From: CAMCTV01 sp964420985
Lineage (GTDB): Bacteria; Bacteroidota; Bacteroidia; Flavobacteriales_D; Sanyastnellaceae
DNA: 64,000 nucleotides
Assembly: GCA_964420985.1 (NCBI GenBank)
Contig: CAYQUT010000010.1
Span: 19,247 to 83,246 of the forward strand
Reading direction: 5' to 3'
Part shown: positions 16,261-24,773 of the stretch, in pieces
Position numbering within the stretch: position 1 is the first letter of the stretch
Layout: every line of letters begins with the position of its first letter
The notes under the pieces: model-generated
The model's input: only the letters and a program-made list of their open reading frames with translations
What the model was told of the DNA's origin: nothing
Database searches by the model: none
Translations under genes and position numbers: made by a program

Positions 16261-17148
16261 TCAATGAATGTGTTGGAATGCTACCCCTTCGGGGCGTTTG
16301 TGTTTCCAACGTTTGTGTGACCATAGCCAGGACGATGGCTGCTTCATGATATCAGCGGTTAACGCTTGGTTGAGTCGTTCAATGATTTGTCCTTTGTTGC
16401 AATTTTGAGGTTCCGCCTCAATGAGTTCATACACTGTTGTATAATACCCTCTTTTTACTTTGTAGATGTGGGCGTATATGATAGGAAATCCATACTCTCT
16501 GCTTATTTTTTCTGGACCATAGTAGCAGGCTGTTTCCTGATTGAGGAAGTTAGTCCAATACGATTTTCTTGGATTGGCAGGGGATTGATCGATGGCAAAA
16601 ACGGGAACGATGAATTTGTCGTGGTTGTCTTTGAGGTATTGCCCAATGTCCAATGTCCTCACCAACAGTGTTCCGAATCTACCTCGCGTAGATCGCATTT
16701 TTTCATCAAAGAATGGATCTGCAATTTTTTTGTAAATGCCCACTACTTTGTGCTTAAGATGCAACGGTCCGGTAATGGCCCAAAGCTCCCAATTGTTGTA
16801 ATGTCCTCCGCATATCATCACGGATTGATTTTTTAATTCAAACGGATGAAAGGCCTCGACATTTTGATGGGTCATTCTTTTGTTGGCCTCCTTTTTTGAA
16901 ACGGTAAACTGCTTGACGGTTTCAATGATGAGGTCGCAAAAATGCCGGTAGAATCCTCGTTCTATTTTTCTTTTTTCTTGTTGTGACTTATCCGGAAACG
17001 AGCGATCGATGTTTTGACGAACCACTTTTTTTCTGTAACCTAAGATGTAATAAAGAACAACAAAGAAAAAGTCGCTGATGCGATACAATATCCAATAGGG
17101 CAATAAACTGATGGGAATCAAAAGGGTCCAGTAGAGTATGCGTGACAT
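16261..17148 (-). CDS. LpxL/HtrB-type lysophospholipid acyltransferase
   Basis: 295 residues. An N-terminal membrane helix (LLIPISLLPYWILYRISDFFF) is followed by the acyltransferase domain; GGHYNNWEL matches the HX4D/E-type catalytic motif (H-YNNW-E) of lipid A acyltransferases. The C-terminal SSWLWSHKRWKHKRP is typical of the family. It adds a secondary acyl chain to lipid A or a similar lipid. The final residues RPEGV are encoded by a palindrome (CGCCCCGAAGGGGT) that resembles a common Bacteroidota repeat. The gene ends one base past the stop of the converging M1 gene. Confidence 0.9.
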   Translation of the reverse strand: MSRILYWTLLIPISLLPYWILYRISDFFFVVLYYILGYRKKVVRQNIDRSFPDKSQQEKRKIERGFYRHFCDLIIETVKQFTVSKKEANKRMTHQNVEAFHPFELKNQSVMICGGHYNNWELWAITGPLHLKHKVVGIYKKIADPFFDEKMRSTRGRFGTLLVRTLDIGQYLKDNHDKFIVPVFAIDQSPANPRKSYWTNFLNQETACYYGPEKISREYGFPIIYAHIYKVKRGYYTTVYELIEAEPQNCNKGQIIERLNQALTADIMKQPSSWLWSHKRWKHKRPEGVAFQHIH

Positions 17149-17150
17149 GA

Positions 17151-17912
17151 CTAAAAAGTTAGTTTTAGACCATCAAAGGCGAGCTGCATGTTTTGTGGCA
17201 ATGCAGATTGCACGTCATCATGCAAGCCCAATTGATGGCTAATGTGGGTGAAATAAACCTGGGGAACTTCCAGTTCTTGAGCCAAATCCATGGCTTCTGA
17301 AAGGGTGTAATGTGAAGGGTGCTTTTCGTTTCGAAGCGCATTCAAGATAAGGATTTGACTGCCCTTGATTTTTTCTTTGGTGTCCGCACTCATGAAATTG
17401 GCATCCGTGACATAACTCAATGGTCCCAACCTAAAACCCAAGACGGGAAGTTTGAGGTGCATGACAGGTAGAGGGGTCAATGTCCAATGTCCAATATTGA
17501 AGTTTTCCTCAGTGATGAGGTGCAAATCAATTTTAGGAACACCAGGGTAATGTTGGTTCTCAAAAACATAGTTAAACTCTCGGCGCAAAGCTGTTTCTAC
17601 CTGATTGGTGCAATACACCTTCATGGCTTTGTCGTAGCGGTAATTGAAAGCCCTGATGTCGTCCAATCCTGCAATGTGGTCTTTGTGTTCATGGGTAAAC
17701 AGAACAGCATCCAAAGATTGAATCTCCTCTCTAAGAAGTTGTTGTCTGAAATCCGGTCCACTGTCAATGACAATGGTTTGGTGCTCATCACGGATAAGAA
17801 CCGAAGTGCGCAGTCTTTGATCTTTTGGGTTTTTAGAACAACAAATGGCGCATTGACAGGCGATGACGGGTACGCCTTGAGATGTTCCTGTTCCTAAAAA
17901 AATCAATTCCAT
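17151..17912 (-). CDS. MBL-fold metallohydrolase (PhnP-like)
   Basis: 253 residues. The metallo-beta-lactamase signature FTHEHKDHIAGLDD gives the zinc-binding HxHxDH, and later GPLSYVTDANF and FTHISHQLG supply further ligands. The N-terminus has a cysteine group (ACQCAICCSKNP) like the structural zinc site of PhnP-type phosphodiesterases. Such proteins hydrolyse phosphodiester bonds in cyclic nucleotide-like substrates; the exact substrate here is unknown. The stop lies two bases before the acyltransferase start, suggesting an operon. A minus-strand TATTTTTG -7 box ends seven bases before the ATG. Confidence 0.9.
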   Translation of the reverse strand: MELIFLGTGTSQGVPVIACQCAICCSKNPKDQRLRTSVLIRDEHQTIVIDSGPDFRQQLLREEIQSLDAVLFTHEHKDHIAGLDDIRAFNYRYDKAMKVYCTNQVETALRREFNYVFENQHYPGVPKIDLHLITEENFNIGHWTLTPLPVMHLKLPVLGFRLGPLSYVTDANFMSADTKEKIKGSQILILNALRNEKHPSHYTLSEAMDLAQELEVPQVYFTHISHQLGLHDDVQSALPQNMQLAFDGLKLTF

Positions 17913-17919
17913 TGCGAAT

Positions 17920-17927
17920 CAAAAATA
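17920..17927 (-). promoter_or_regulatory. -7 box of the MBL hydrolase gene
   Basis: Minus-strand TATTTTTG, a full TAnnTTTG match, ending seven bases before the ATG at 17912. The predicted transcript start is near the start codon. It faces away from the -7 box at 17951-17958. Confidence 0.5.
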
Positions 17928-17950
17928 AAGGAAAAAGCAGGCAGTATGGC

Positions 17951-17958
17951 TAACTTTG
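17951..17958 (+). promoter_or_regulatory. -7 box of the radical SAM gene
   Basis: TAACTTTG, a full TAnnTTTG match, ends four bases before the ATG at 17963, so the mRNA would be leaderless or nearly so. Confidence 0.5.
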
Positions 17959-17962
17959 TGGC

Positions 17963-19267
17963 ATGTCTGAAACAAAACATCCTTGGAGAGTGCCTTTCAT
18001 GGTTTATGCCGATGCAGAGGGGAATATATTTGAAGATACCCGATACGAAGCAGTAGGAAGGTCTGGGTTTGATGTGATGCCCTTGATTCCTGAGGATTTC
18101 ATCGAGTTGCCTTTTGGTAGTGATTTGCTGACCTTGCCAGGTCGAAGGCCTTATGGTTTGGACGAAACGGGGGAGATGATCATTCGTGAGGATGTTCAAG
18201 CTGTGGCGGCGCTGAATGCCCCTGCATACACCCAGTTGTATTCTGCTGCCTTTGGAACAGAGGAGGAGAATGCACCTACATTGCCGCTTTATGCTTACAC
18301 GACAGTGGGATGGTTGGATGATAAGTTTTATACCACAGCCGTCAGGATAGATCCAGATGAACGTCAAGATTTGGTGAATTTTGATCGTGAAAAAATTTGG
18401 GAGGTCACCAAAGAACGCATAGCCCAACATCCGGACAATCGATTGATTCAACACTTGGGGCAAAATTGTTCATTGCGCTATTGTTGTCCTGCAGCCCGTA
18501 ATTTTTTTATGGGTCGATGGGAGTGTCCCATTCCCATTTCGCCAGCTTGTAATAGCAATTGTTTGGGTTGTATTTCATTTCAACCCAAAGAGCATGAATT
18601 GACGGCACCACAGGATCGATTGGATTTTATTCCAACAGTGGATGAAATATTAGAGTTTACCGTTCCTCACCTCGAAACGGCCGATAGAGCCATTGTTAGC
18701 TTTGGTCAAGGTTGCGAGGGTGAACCGCTTTTGGTGTGGCAATTGATCCGCGATGTGATTGTAGAAATCAGAAAAAGAACCAAGCGCGGGATCATCAATG
18801 TCAATACCAATGGCAGCAAGCCCAAGGCTGTGGAAGAATTGATGCGGGTAGGTTTGGACAGTATCCGTGTGAGTTTGAACTCTGTTCGGAAAGACATTTA
18901 TGAGGCCTACTATTTGCCCAACAATTATCAATTTGAAGACATTCGAGAATCGGCTAAAATTGTGAGACAGCATGGAGGTTGGGCCAGTATCAATTACTTT
19001 ACATTCCCCGGAATGACCGATCATCCAGAAGAATTAAAAGCACTTCAAGAATTTATCCGATACACGAACATCAGCATGATTCAGTGGAGAAATTTCAACA
19101 TCGATCCTGATTGGTATCTGGGAAAACTAAACGTCATGGAGTTGCCGCAAGGCCTGGGTATCAAGCATGTGATGGACCAGATAAAGTCAGAATTCCCGCA
19201 CTTGAAGTACGGCTATTTTAATCCACCACACGGTGATGCACGAGGCGCATTTATAACCAAATCTTGA
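17963..19267 (+). CDS. Radical SAM protein with extra N-terminal cysteine cluster
   Basis: 434 residues. The radical SAM motif CxxxCxxC is at C196, C200 and C203 (ACNSNCLGC), followed by the barrel with GQGCEGEPL (the GGE-type SAM motif variant) and VNTNGSKP. An N-terminal domain of about 165 residues, without a recognised family, leads to a second cysteine group C169, C174, C175 and C188, which could bind an auxiliary iron-sulfur cluster. The reaction is unknown; no peptide substrate or SPASM partner is nearby. It diverges from the MBL-fold gene and converges with the pyrophosphohydrolase gene (stop to stop). Confidence 0.87.
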   Translation: MSETKHPWRVPFMVYADAEGNIFEDTRYEAVGRSGFDVMPLIPEDFIELPFGSDLLTLPGRRPYGLDETGEMIIREDVQAVAALNAPAYTQLYSAAFGTEEENAPTLPLYAYTTVGWLDDKFYTTAVRIDPDERQDLVNFDREKIWEVTKERIAQHPDNRLIQHLGQNCSLRYCCPAARNFFMGRWECPIPISPACNSNCLGCISFQPKEHELTAPQDRLDFIPTVDEILEFTVPHLETADRAIVSFGQGCEGEPLLVWQLIRDVIVEIRKRTKRGIINVNTNGSKPKAVEELMRVGLDSIRVSLNSVRKDIYEAYYLPNNYQFEDIRESAKIVRQHGGWASINYFTFPGMTDHPEELKALQEFIRYTNISMIQWRNFNIDPDWYLGKLNVMELPQGLGIKHVMDQIKSEFPHLKYGYFNPPHGDARGAFITKS

Positions 19268-19678
19268 TTAGGATTCCAAGCCCATGGCTTTGGCGATGTT
19301 TGGCTTAAAATACAACTCGCTTTTCATCACCTTTCCATCTTCTCTGAAAATGGGTTGGCCATTGGCGTCCAACTTGCTCATGTTACTGCGTTGTATTTCC
19401 TCAAAAACAGGTGCCATAACGGCCTGCAATCCATGGGCATTGATGGTCCCGCAAAGGATGTAGAGCATATCGCCCAGGGCATCAGCAATTTCAACAATAT
19501 CTCCATTTTGAGCGGCCTCTAAATACTCCTCGTTCTCTTCCTTCATTAAATTGAAACGCAAATTCATCTCCTTTTCCGGAATGTGAGCAGTGGGTTCTTG
19601 TCGAACAGGAAGTAAAAAAGCATGGTGAAAAGCTTTGACGTGTTCTATGGCTTGTTCTAGGGTTAATTCTTTTTTCAT
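19268..19678 (-). CDS. MazG-like nucleoside triphosphate pyrophosphohydrolase
   Basis: 136 residues. The all-alpha NTP pyrophosphatase signature EExxE...ExxD is visible as LMKEENEEYLEA and DIVEIADALGDMLY, which bind Mg. The C-terminal DANGQPIFREDGKVMKSELYFKP is shared with phage- and bacteria-encoded 'PRA-PH/MazG-like' proteins. It probably hydrolyses noncanonical nucleotides to monophosphate and pyrophosphate, a house-cleaning role. The ATG is preceded by TTAATTTG four bases upstream, a near match to the -7 box. Confidence 0.87.
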   Translation of the reverse strand: MKKELTLEQAIEHVKAFHHAFLLPVRQEPTAHIPEKEMNLRFNLMKEENEEYLEAAQNGDIVEIADALGDMLYILCGTINAHGLQAVMAPVFEEIQRSNMSKLDANGQPIFREDGKVMKSELYFKPNIAKAMGLES

Positions 19679-19741
19679 GGTTCAAATTAAAAGCAAATGT
19701 TTCTTATCTGGAACAGATTTGATGGAAAAGCCATTAAGTAG

Positions 19742-19749
19742 TATTTTTG
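19742..19749 (+). promoter_or_regulatory. -7 box of the FkbM methyltransferase gene
   Basis: TATTTTTG, a full TAnnTTTG match, ends five bases before the ATG at 19755. Confidence 0.5.
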
Positions 19750-19754
19750 CTTGA

Positions 19755-20489
19755 ATGACTTGGAAAGAGGCGTTAAGAAAAATCTGTTGGACATTGCATT
19801 TGGATGTTACGCAAAACATGCGTTACGACCGCGCCACCTATGCTTTTTTGTCTCAGCGATTAAAGTCGAATTCCAATACCGTTGATGTCGGTTGTCACAA
19901 AGGAGAAGTATTGGAATGGATGATTCAATTTGCACCCCAAGGTTTTCATGAGGGCTTTGAACCCATCCCCTCCATGGCCAAGCAACTAAAGGGAAAATTT
20001 CAAAATGAAAAAGTTTCCATCAAAGAATTGGCTTTGAGTGATAACAGCGGATTCACTCAATTTCATTGGGTGAAGAATGCACCAGCGTACAGTGGGATAA
20101 AGAGAAGGGCTTATGCAATGGAACATCCCGAGATTGAACACATCACAGTTCAATGTGCTCGCTTGGATGATGCATGCGATTTGCCCAGCGTTGATTTGAT
20201 CAAGATTGATGTTGAAGGAGGAGAATGGCTCGTGTTGCAAGGAAGTCAATCCATCTTAAAAAGAGATCATCCTGATATCATCTTTGAATTTGGCAAAGGA
20301 GCTTCTGAATTTTATCAGACTACCCCAGAAATGATTTTTGACTTTTTTGACAACTTGGGTTACCAGTTGTTTCCACTCAATCATCATTGGCAAAATTCAA
20401 AGCCATTGACCCGTAGAGCATTAACGGAATGTTTCGAAAGTGGTTCAATCTATTATTTCTTTGCCACCGTTCATCGAATTTCATTTTAA
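19755..20489 (+). CDS. FkbM-family SAM-dependent methyltransferase
   Basis: 244 residues. The SAM site is VDVGCHKGEVLEWM and the acidic loop FEPIPSM. The FkbM domain continues with LALSDNSG and the signature DLIKIDVEGGEWLVLQG. FkbM enzymes are O-methyltransferases acting on sugars, lipids or antibiotics; the substrate cannot be named. The gene stands alone between a convergent-strand pyrophosphohydrolase and the aminotransferase gene 30 bases downstream. Confidence 0.9.
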   Translation: MTWKEALRKICWTLHLDVTQNMRYDRATYAFLSQRLKSNSNTVDVGCHKGEVLEWMIQFAPQGFHEGFEPIPSMAKQLKGKFQNEKVSIKELALSDNSGFTQFHWVKNAPAYSGIKRRAYAMEHPEIEHITVQCARLDDACDLPSVDLIKIDVEGGEWLVLQGSQSILKRDHPDIIFEFGKGASEFYQTTPEMIFDFFDNLGYQLFPLNHHWQNSKPLTRRALTECFESGSIYYFFATVHRISF

Positions 20490-20494
20490 AATAT

Positions 20495-20502
20495 TAAGTT
20501 TG
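20495..20502 (+). promoter_or_regulatory. -7 box of the aminotransferase gene
   Basis: TAAGTTTG, a full TAnnTTTG match, 17 bases before the ATG at 20520. Confidence 0.45.
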
Positions 20503-20519
20503 TTTCCAATACCATTGCA

Positions 20520-21737
20520 ATGATCAATAGGGAGAAAAGAGCAGGAACACCATCGATGATGGTAACACAATTGACGGAGTCAGCCACCTTGGCCATGGCC
20601 CGTAAGAGCAGAGAGTTACAGCAACAAGGTGTCGCTGTGGTGAGTTTGAGTTTGGGTGAGCCAGATTTTAATACACCTGACTTTATCAAAGATGCTGCTG
20701 TGCAGGCCATGAAGGATAACATCACCCATTACCCTCCGGTGAATGGATTGGCTGATGTGAGAAAGGCCATTGCCAATAAATTGAAGCGTGACAATGATCT
20801 CAATTATTCTCCTGAAGAAATTTTGGTTTCAACAGGTGCCAAGCAGTGCATCGCCAATGCAATATTATCATTGGTAGATGAGGGTGATGAGGTCATTATG
20901 CCGAGTCCATATTGGGTGAGCTATGCCGAGATTGTAAAAATGGTAGGGGGTGTGGTGGTTGAAGTACCGGCAGGCGTAGAGAACGATTATAAGATTACAG
21001 CGGGTCAATTGCAAAATGCCATTACGGATAAAACCAGACTGATCATCTATTCATCACCTTGCAATCCCACGGGATCTGTATATTCTCATGCAGAATTGCA
21101 AGCTTTTGCGGATGTTATTTTGCAATATCCAGGTTTGTATATCATCAGTGATGAGATTTATGAATTGATTCACTTTGGAGAACGCCCTGTTAGCATGGCG
21201 GCCATAAAGGGCATGTGGGACAGGACCATCACCATCAATGGTGTTTCAAAAGCCTTTGCCATGACAGGATGGAGGATTGGATATTTGGCGGCTCCGAAAT
21301 GGATAACAGATGCGTGTAATAAAATGCAAGGACAAGTTACCTCTGGAGCCAATAGCATTGCACAAATGGCGGCCAAGGCCGCTGTTGAGGCGGATCCAAC
21401 GGTAGTGGAGGATATGGTCAAAACCTTCCGACACCGCCGTGATTTGGTTTTTGATTTACTCAAGGATATTCCCAACATAAAAATTAATTTGCCGGAAGGG
21501 GCTTTTTATTTTTTTCCAGATGTACGTTATTATCTGGGCAAGCAATACAATGGAAAGCGAATCCATACTGCACAAGATTTGTGCATCTACTTGTTGGAAG
21601 AGCACCAACTGGCTTTGGTTACTGGCGAGGCGTTTGGTGATCCCAACTGTATTCGTATTTCTTATGCAACCAGTGATGATGCGTTGAAAGAGGCCATGCT
21701 CCGTTTAAAAAATGGATTGGCTGGACTACAAGATTGA
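20520..21737 (+). CDS. Pyridoxal-phosphate aminotransferase, class I (AspC-like)
   Basis: 405 residues. The PLP lysine is K244 in NGVSKAFAMTGWRIGY, the class I fold type I signature; SPCNPTGS and the substrate carboxylate-binding Arg region (NCIRISYA) are also present. The length and sequence style fit subgroup I-gamma aspartate/prephenate aminotransferases widespread in Bacteroidota. It exchanges amino groups between Asp or aromatic amino acids and 2-oxoglutarate. It ends one base before the heptose kinase start, so the two form a transcription unit with a likely start at the -7 box at 20495. Confidence 0.92.
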   Translation: MINREKRAGTPSMMVTQLTESATLAMARKSRELQQQGVAVVSLSLGEPDFNTPDFIKDAAVQAMKDNITHYPPVNGLADVRKAIANKLKRDNDLNYSPEEILVSTGAKQCIANAILSLVDEGDEVIMPSPYWVSYAEIVKMVGGVVVEVPAGVENDYKITAGQLQNAITDKTRLIIYSSPCNPTGSVYSHAELQAFADVILQYPGLYIISDEIYELIHFGERPVSMAAIKGMWDRTITINGVSKAFAMTGWRIGYLAAPKWITDACNKMQGQVTSGANSIAQMAAKAAVEADPTVVEDMVKTFRHRRDLVFDLLKDIPNIKINLPEGAFYFFPDVRYYLGKQYNGKRIHTAQDLCIYLLEEHQLALVTGEAFGDPNCIRISYATSDDALKEAMLRLKNGLAGLQD

Positions 21738-21738
21738 T

Positions 21739-22716
21739 ATGAAAGACAACTTAAAAACGATAGTCGATGCATTTCCAAAACAGCGGGTTTTGGTGATTGG
21801 CGATGTGATGATTGATGCTTACTGCTGGGGAAAGGTAGATAGGATATCTCCTGAGGCTCCTGTTCCTGTAGTGGCGGTGAGTCAGTGGGACTATCGTTTG
21901 GGAGGAGCGGCCAATGTGGCTTTGAATGCGGTAGCGCTCAATGCACAGGTGGCCATTTGTTCGGTTGTAGGAAATGACAACAATGGAAAAAGGTGTTTGG
22001 ATTTGTTTCTAGAAAATAACATCGATACGAGTGCAGTAGTCAAGTCAGTCGATCGTCCAACCACAGTAAAGACAAGGGTTATTGCGGCTGGTCATCACTT
22101 GGTTCGCATAGACGAGGAAGTGACTTTTGGTTTGAATAGTGCGGAGGAAGCCAATTTATTGCAATCCTTTGATGCAGCTTTGTCGTCTTTCCAACCAGAT
22201 GTTATCATCCTAGAGGATTACAACAAAGGTGTACTCACGGCCAAAGTTATTCAGCATGTGATTGCTGAGGCCAATAGCAAGGGAATTTCAACTACCGTTG
22301 ATCCCAAGAAAGATCACTTTTTATCCTATAAAAATTGCACACTTTTTAAACCCAATTTGAAAGAGTTAAAAGAGGGTCTCAAAATGGACGTCAATCCACA
22401 AGACTCACAATCCATTCAATCGGCTTTGGCGAGTTTGCAACAAGCATTGGATTCCAAAATGAACATGGTTACGTTGTCTGAGCATGGTATCGCTATCTGG
22501 GATGGTTCCACTTTGTTTCAAGAACCCGCGCATGTGAGAAAGATTGTGGACGTATCAGGAGCAGGTGATTCTGTTATTGCAGTAGCATCTTTGGCATTGG
22601 CTTCAGGGGCATCGAAGGATGAAATTGCTCAATTGTCCAATCTTGCCGGTGGTCTGGTTTGTGAGCGCGTTGGTGTGGTTCCCATCACAAGGGATATGCT
22701 TTACAAAGAATTTTAG
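21739..22716 (+). CDS. hldE: PfkB-family sugar kinase, D-glycero-beta-D-manno-heptose-7-phosphate kinase type
   Basis: 325 residues from the ATG at 21739, one base after the aminotransferase stop (an upstream in-frame ATG would overlap it). The N-terminus VIGDVMIDAYCWGKVDRISPEAPVPV and the RLGGAANVALN motif mark the kinase domain of HldE/RfaE. The active site is VSGAGDSVIAVA, where the usual Thr after Asp is Ser. Only the kinase half is present; the cytidylyltransferase half of bifunctional HldE is absent, as is common in Bacteroidota. It phosphorylates heptose 7-phosphate at C1 for ADP-heptose, an LPS core precursor. Symbol denotes the kinase domain. Confidence 0.85.
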   Translation: MKDNLKTIVDAFPKQRVLVIGDVMIDAYCWGKVDRISPEAPVPVVAVSQWDYRLGGAANVALNAVALNAQVAICSVVGNDNNGKRCLDLFLENNIDTSAVVKSVDRPTTVKTRVIAAGHHLVRIDEEVTFGLNSAEEANLLQSFDAALSSFQPDVIILEDYNKGVLTAKVIQHVIAEANSKGISTTVDPKKDHFLSYKNCTLFKPNLKELKEGLKMDVNPQDSQSIQSALASLQQALDSKMNMVTLSEHGIAIWDGSTLFQEPAHVRKIVDVSGAGDSVIAVASLALASGASKDEIAQLSNLAGGLVCERVGVVPITRDMLYKEF

Positions 22717-22737
22717 TTTGTGAATGATGGGGAGTTG

Positions 22738-22745
22738 TAAATTTG
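22738..22745 (+). promoter_or_regulatory. -7 box of menG
   Basis: TAAATTTG, a full TAnnTTTG match, ends four bases before the ATG at 22750. Confidence 0.5.
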
Positions 22746-22749
22746 TCCC

Positions 22750-23481
22750 ATGTCCAATCCAGTAGTCAAGCCTTACAACCAAGGAAGTAAGAAAGAAGAA
22801 GTGGAAGCCATGTTTGATAACATCGCCCACAAGTATGATTTTTTGAATCATTTCTTCTCTCTGGGAATTGATATTCTGTGGAGAAAGAAGGCCATTCGAA
22901 TGATTCGACAGTATCATCCGAAACGAATCTTGGACGTTGCCACAGGCACTGGTGATTTTGCCATTCTCACCGCCAAACAATACAAAGAAGTAGATTCCAT
23001 AACGGGCATTGACATCAGTGAAGGGATGTTGGATGTGGGTAGGAGAAAGGTCATTGCCCAAGAATTGGAAAATATCATTCAATTCAACAAAGCAGATTCA
23101 GAAAATTTACCCTTTGCGGACAAAACTTTTGATGCGGTAACGGTTGCTTTTGGTGTCAGGAATTTTGAAAATTTAGAGCAGGGTCTCTCCGAGATGCGCA
23201 GGGTAATGGCAGACAACGGCGTCATTGCCATCATCGAGTTCTCCAAGCCCAAGCGTTTTCCCATCAAACAGCTCTTTGGGTTTTATTTCAAATTTTTAAT
23301 GCCCAAGATTGGCAATTGGTTGGCCAAAGACAGCAGGGCGTATTCTTATCTTCCAGAAAGTGTGGATGCATTTCCTGAAGGGGAAGCATTCAAAACCATT
23401 TTATCCAAAGTAGGGTATTCAAAAGTTCAAATTATTTCATTGTCCGGAGGGATTGCGAGCATTTATTTTGCTCACAAATGA
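22750..23481 (+). CDS. menG: Demethylmenaquinone methyltransferase (UbiE/MenG)
   Basis: 243 residues. The UbiE signature 1 region YDFLNHFFSLGIDILWR is followed by the SAM-binding loop ILDVATGTGDFAIL, acidic ITGIDISEGML and the second signature VTVAFGVRNFENLEQGLSEM. It methylates demethylmenaquinone in the last step of menaquinone synthesis, the quinone expected to feed the respiratory chain of this organism. Its stop overlaps the aroA start by four bases (ATGA), so aroA is translationally coupled. Confidence 0.96.
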   Translation: MSNPVVKPYNQGSKKEEVEAMFDNIAHKYDFLNHFFSLGIDILWRKKAIRMIRQYHPKRILDVATGTGDFAILTAKQYKEVDSITGIDISEGMLDVGRRKVIAQELENIIQFNKADSENLPFADKTFDAVTVAFGVRNFENLEQGLSEMRRVMADNGVIAIIEFSKPKRFPIKQLFGFYFKFLMPKIGNWLAKDSRAYSYLPESVDAFPEGEAFKTILSKVGYSKVQIISLSGGIASIYFAHK

Positions 23482-24749
23482 AGGTAACGGTTTATCCATC
23501 TGTCATTCAGGGAGCGGTTGAAGTCCCGCGCAGCAAGAGCATTGGTCAACGTGTTTTGGCGTGTGCCTTGATGGCCAATGGGGAGACCATAATTGATGGA
23601 TTGCCGGATTCGGATGATTGTCAGCATGCTTTAGAGGTCATACGACAATTGGGAGCTGTTGTTCGCAATGACAACGGGAAATTGTTGGTGCGTGGAGGAT
23701 ATCCTTTCAATTTTCAAGCAGACATCAGAATGCCCAAAGATCGTTTGTCCGTTGGTGAGAGTGGATTGGCCGCTCGCATGTTTGGCCCCATCATTTCTTT
23801 GTGGCATGATGAAATTGAAATGGAAGGTTCGGGCACTTTGACCAAGCGTTCGATGAAAACGATGGAGGAGTGGTTGTCGCAACTGGATGTGAAAATAGCA
23901 TTGAAGAATGATATGTTGCCTGCTCGTATTCAAGGCCCGATGACGGGAGGAAAAATAATTTCATCTTTTATCCACTCCAGCCAATTCGTCACAGGAATGT
24001 TGTTGGCTGGAGCCGTATCTAAGAAAGGGATTGAGTTGGAGTTGGAGAATATTCCAAGCAAGGGATATGTGGACACCACTATGGCAGTGGCCAAAGCATT
24101 TGGTGTCAACATCCAAGAGACGCCAACAGGTTATTGGGTGGAGGGAGGACAAAAATACCAAGCCAGAGAAATATCAGTGGATGGCGATTGGAGTGGAGCT
24201 GCTTTTTTGTTTGTGGCTGCGGCTTTGAGTGCTGAAAATGGTTTATGGATTAAAGGATTGTCCACTGAAATTCCACAAGCCGATCAGGCTATTTTGGAGG
24301 TTTTGACCATGGCTAGGGTAAGAGTAGAAAAAACGGAAGAGGGTTATTGCGTGTATCAGTCCAAGATTAAATGTTTTGACTTTGATGCCAACGACTGTCC
24401 AGATCTTTTTCCTATACTAGCCACTTTGGCCGTATTTGGTGATGGGCCTTCAACCATCAAAGGTGTCAATCGATTGGCAGATAAGGAGAGTAATCGGGCC
24501 AAGGCCATTCAGCATGAGTGGGCTAAAATGGGGGTGAACACCGTTATCCGAGGGGATGAGTTGAAGATTTATCCCAAGATGATAAAGACCGCTCATGTAC
24601 ACGCTCATCATGATCACCGGATGGCGATGGCCCTGACCGTCATGGGACTGGCGGGTGCTGCATTGACCATTCATACCGCTGAGTCCGTCAGCAAATCTTT
24701 TCCCAATTTTTATGAAGTCATTAAGGCCATTGGTGGTCGATTGGATTGA
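23478..24749 (+). CDS. aroA: 3-phosphoshikimate 1-carboxyvinyltransferase (EPSP synthase)
   Basis: 423 residues. The start overlaps menG by four bases. Family features are PRSKSIGQRVLACAL (phosphoshikimate/PEP-binding lysine region), LSVGESGLAARMFGPI, the middle SSQFVTGMLLAG and the C-terminal HDHRMAMALTVMGL. It joins PEP to shikimate 3-phosphate in the aromatic amino acid pathway; the DAHP synthase/chorismate mutase at 31930 serves the pathway's entry and a later step. The protein lacks the canonical LFLGNAGT form of the central loop, showing GESGLAAR instead, a divergent but known type in this phylum. Confidence 0.93.
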   Translation: MKVTVYPSVIQGAVEVPRSKSIGQRVLACALMANGETIIDGLPDSDDCQHALEVIRQLGAVVRNDNGKLLVRGGYPFNFQADIRMPKDRLSVGESGLAARMFGPIISLWHDEIEMEGSGTLTKRSMKTMEEWLSQLDVKIALKNDMLPARIQGPMTGGKIISSFIHSSQFVTGMLLAGAVSKKGIELELENIPSKGYVDTTMAVAKAFGVNIQETPTGYWVEGGQKYQAREISVDGDWSGAAFLFVAAALSAENGLWIKGLSTEIPQADQAILEVLTMARVRVEKTEEGYCVYQSKIKCFDFDANDCPDLFPILATLAVFGDGPSTIKGVNRLADKESNRAKAIQHEWAKMGVNTVIRGDELKIYPKMIKTAHVHAHHDHRMAMALTVMGLAGAALTIHTAESVSKSFPNFYEVIKAIGGRLD

Positions 24750-24773
24750 TTTATTTTACTACTTTCGTAACGC

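Noticed and set aside
17903..18463. Minus-strand 186-residue frame opposite the radical SAM gene
   Set aside because: It lies wholly opposite a gene with clear motifs, has no recognisable domain and overlaps the promoter pair at 17912-17963.
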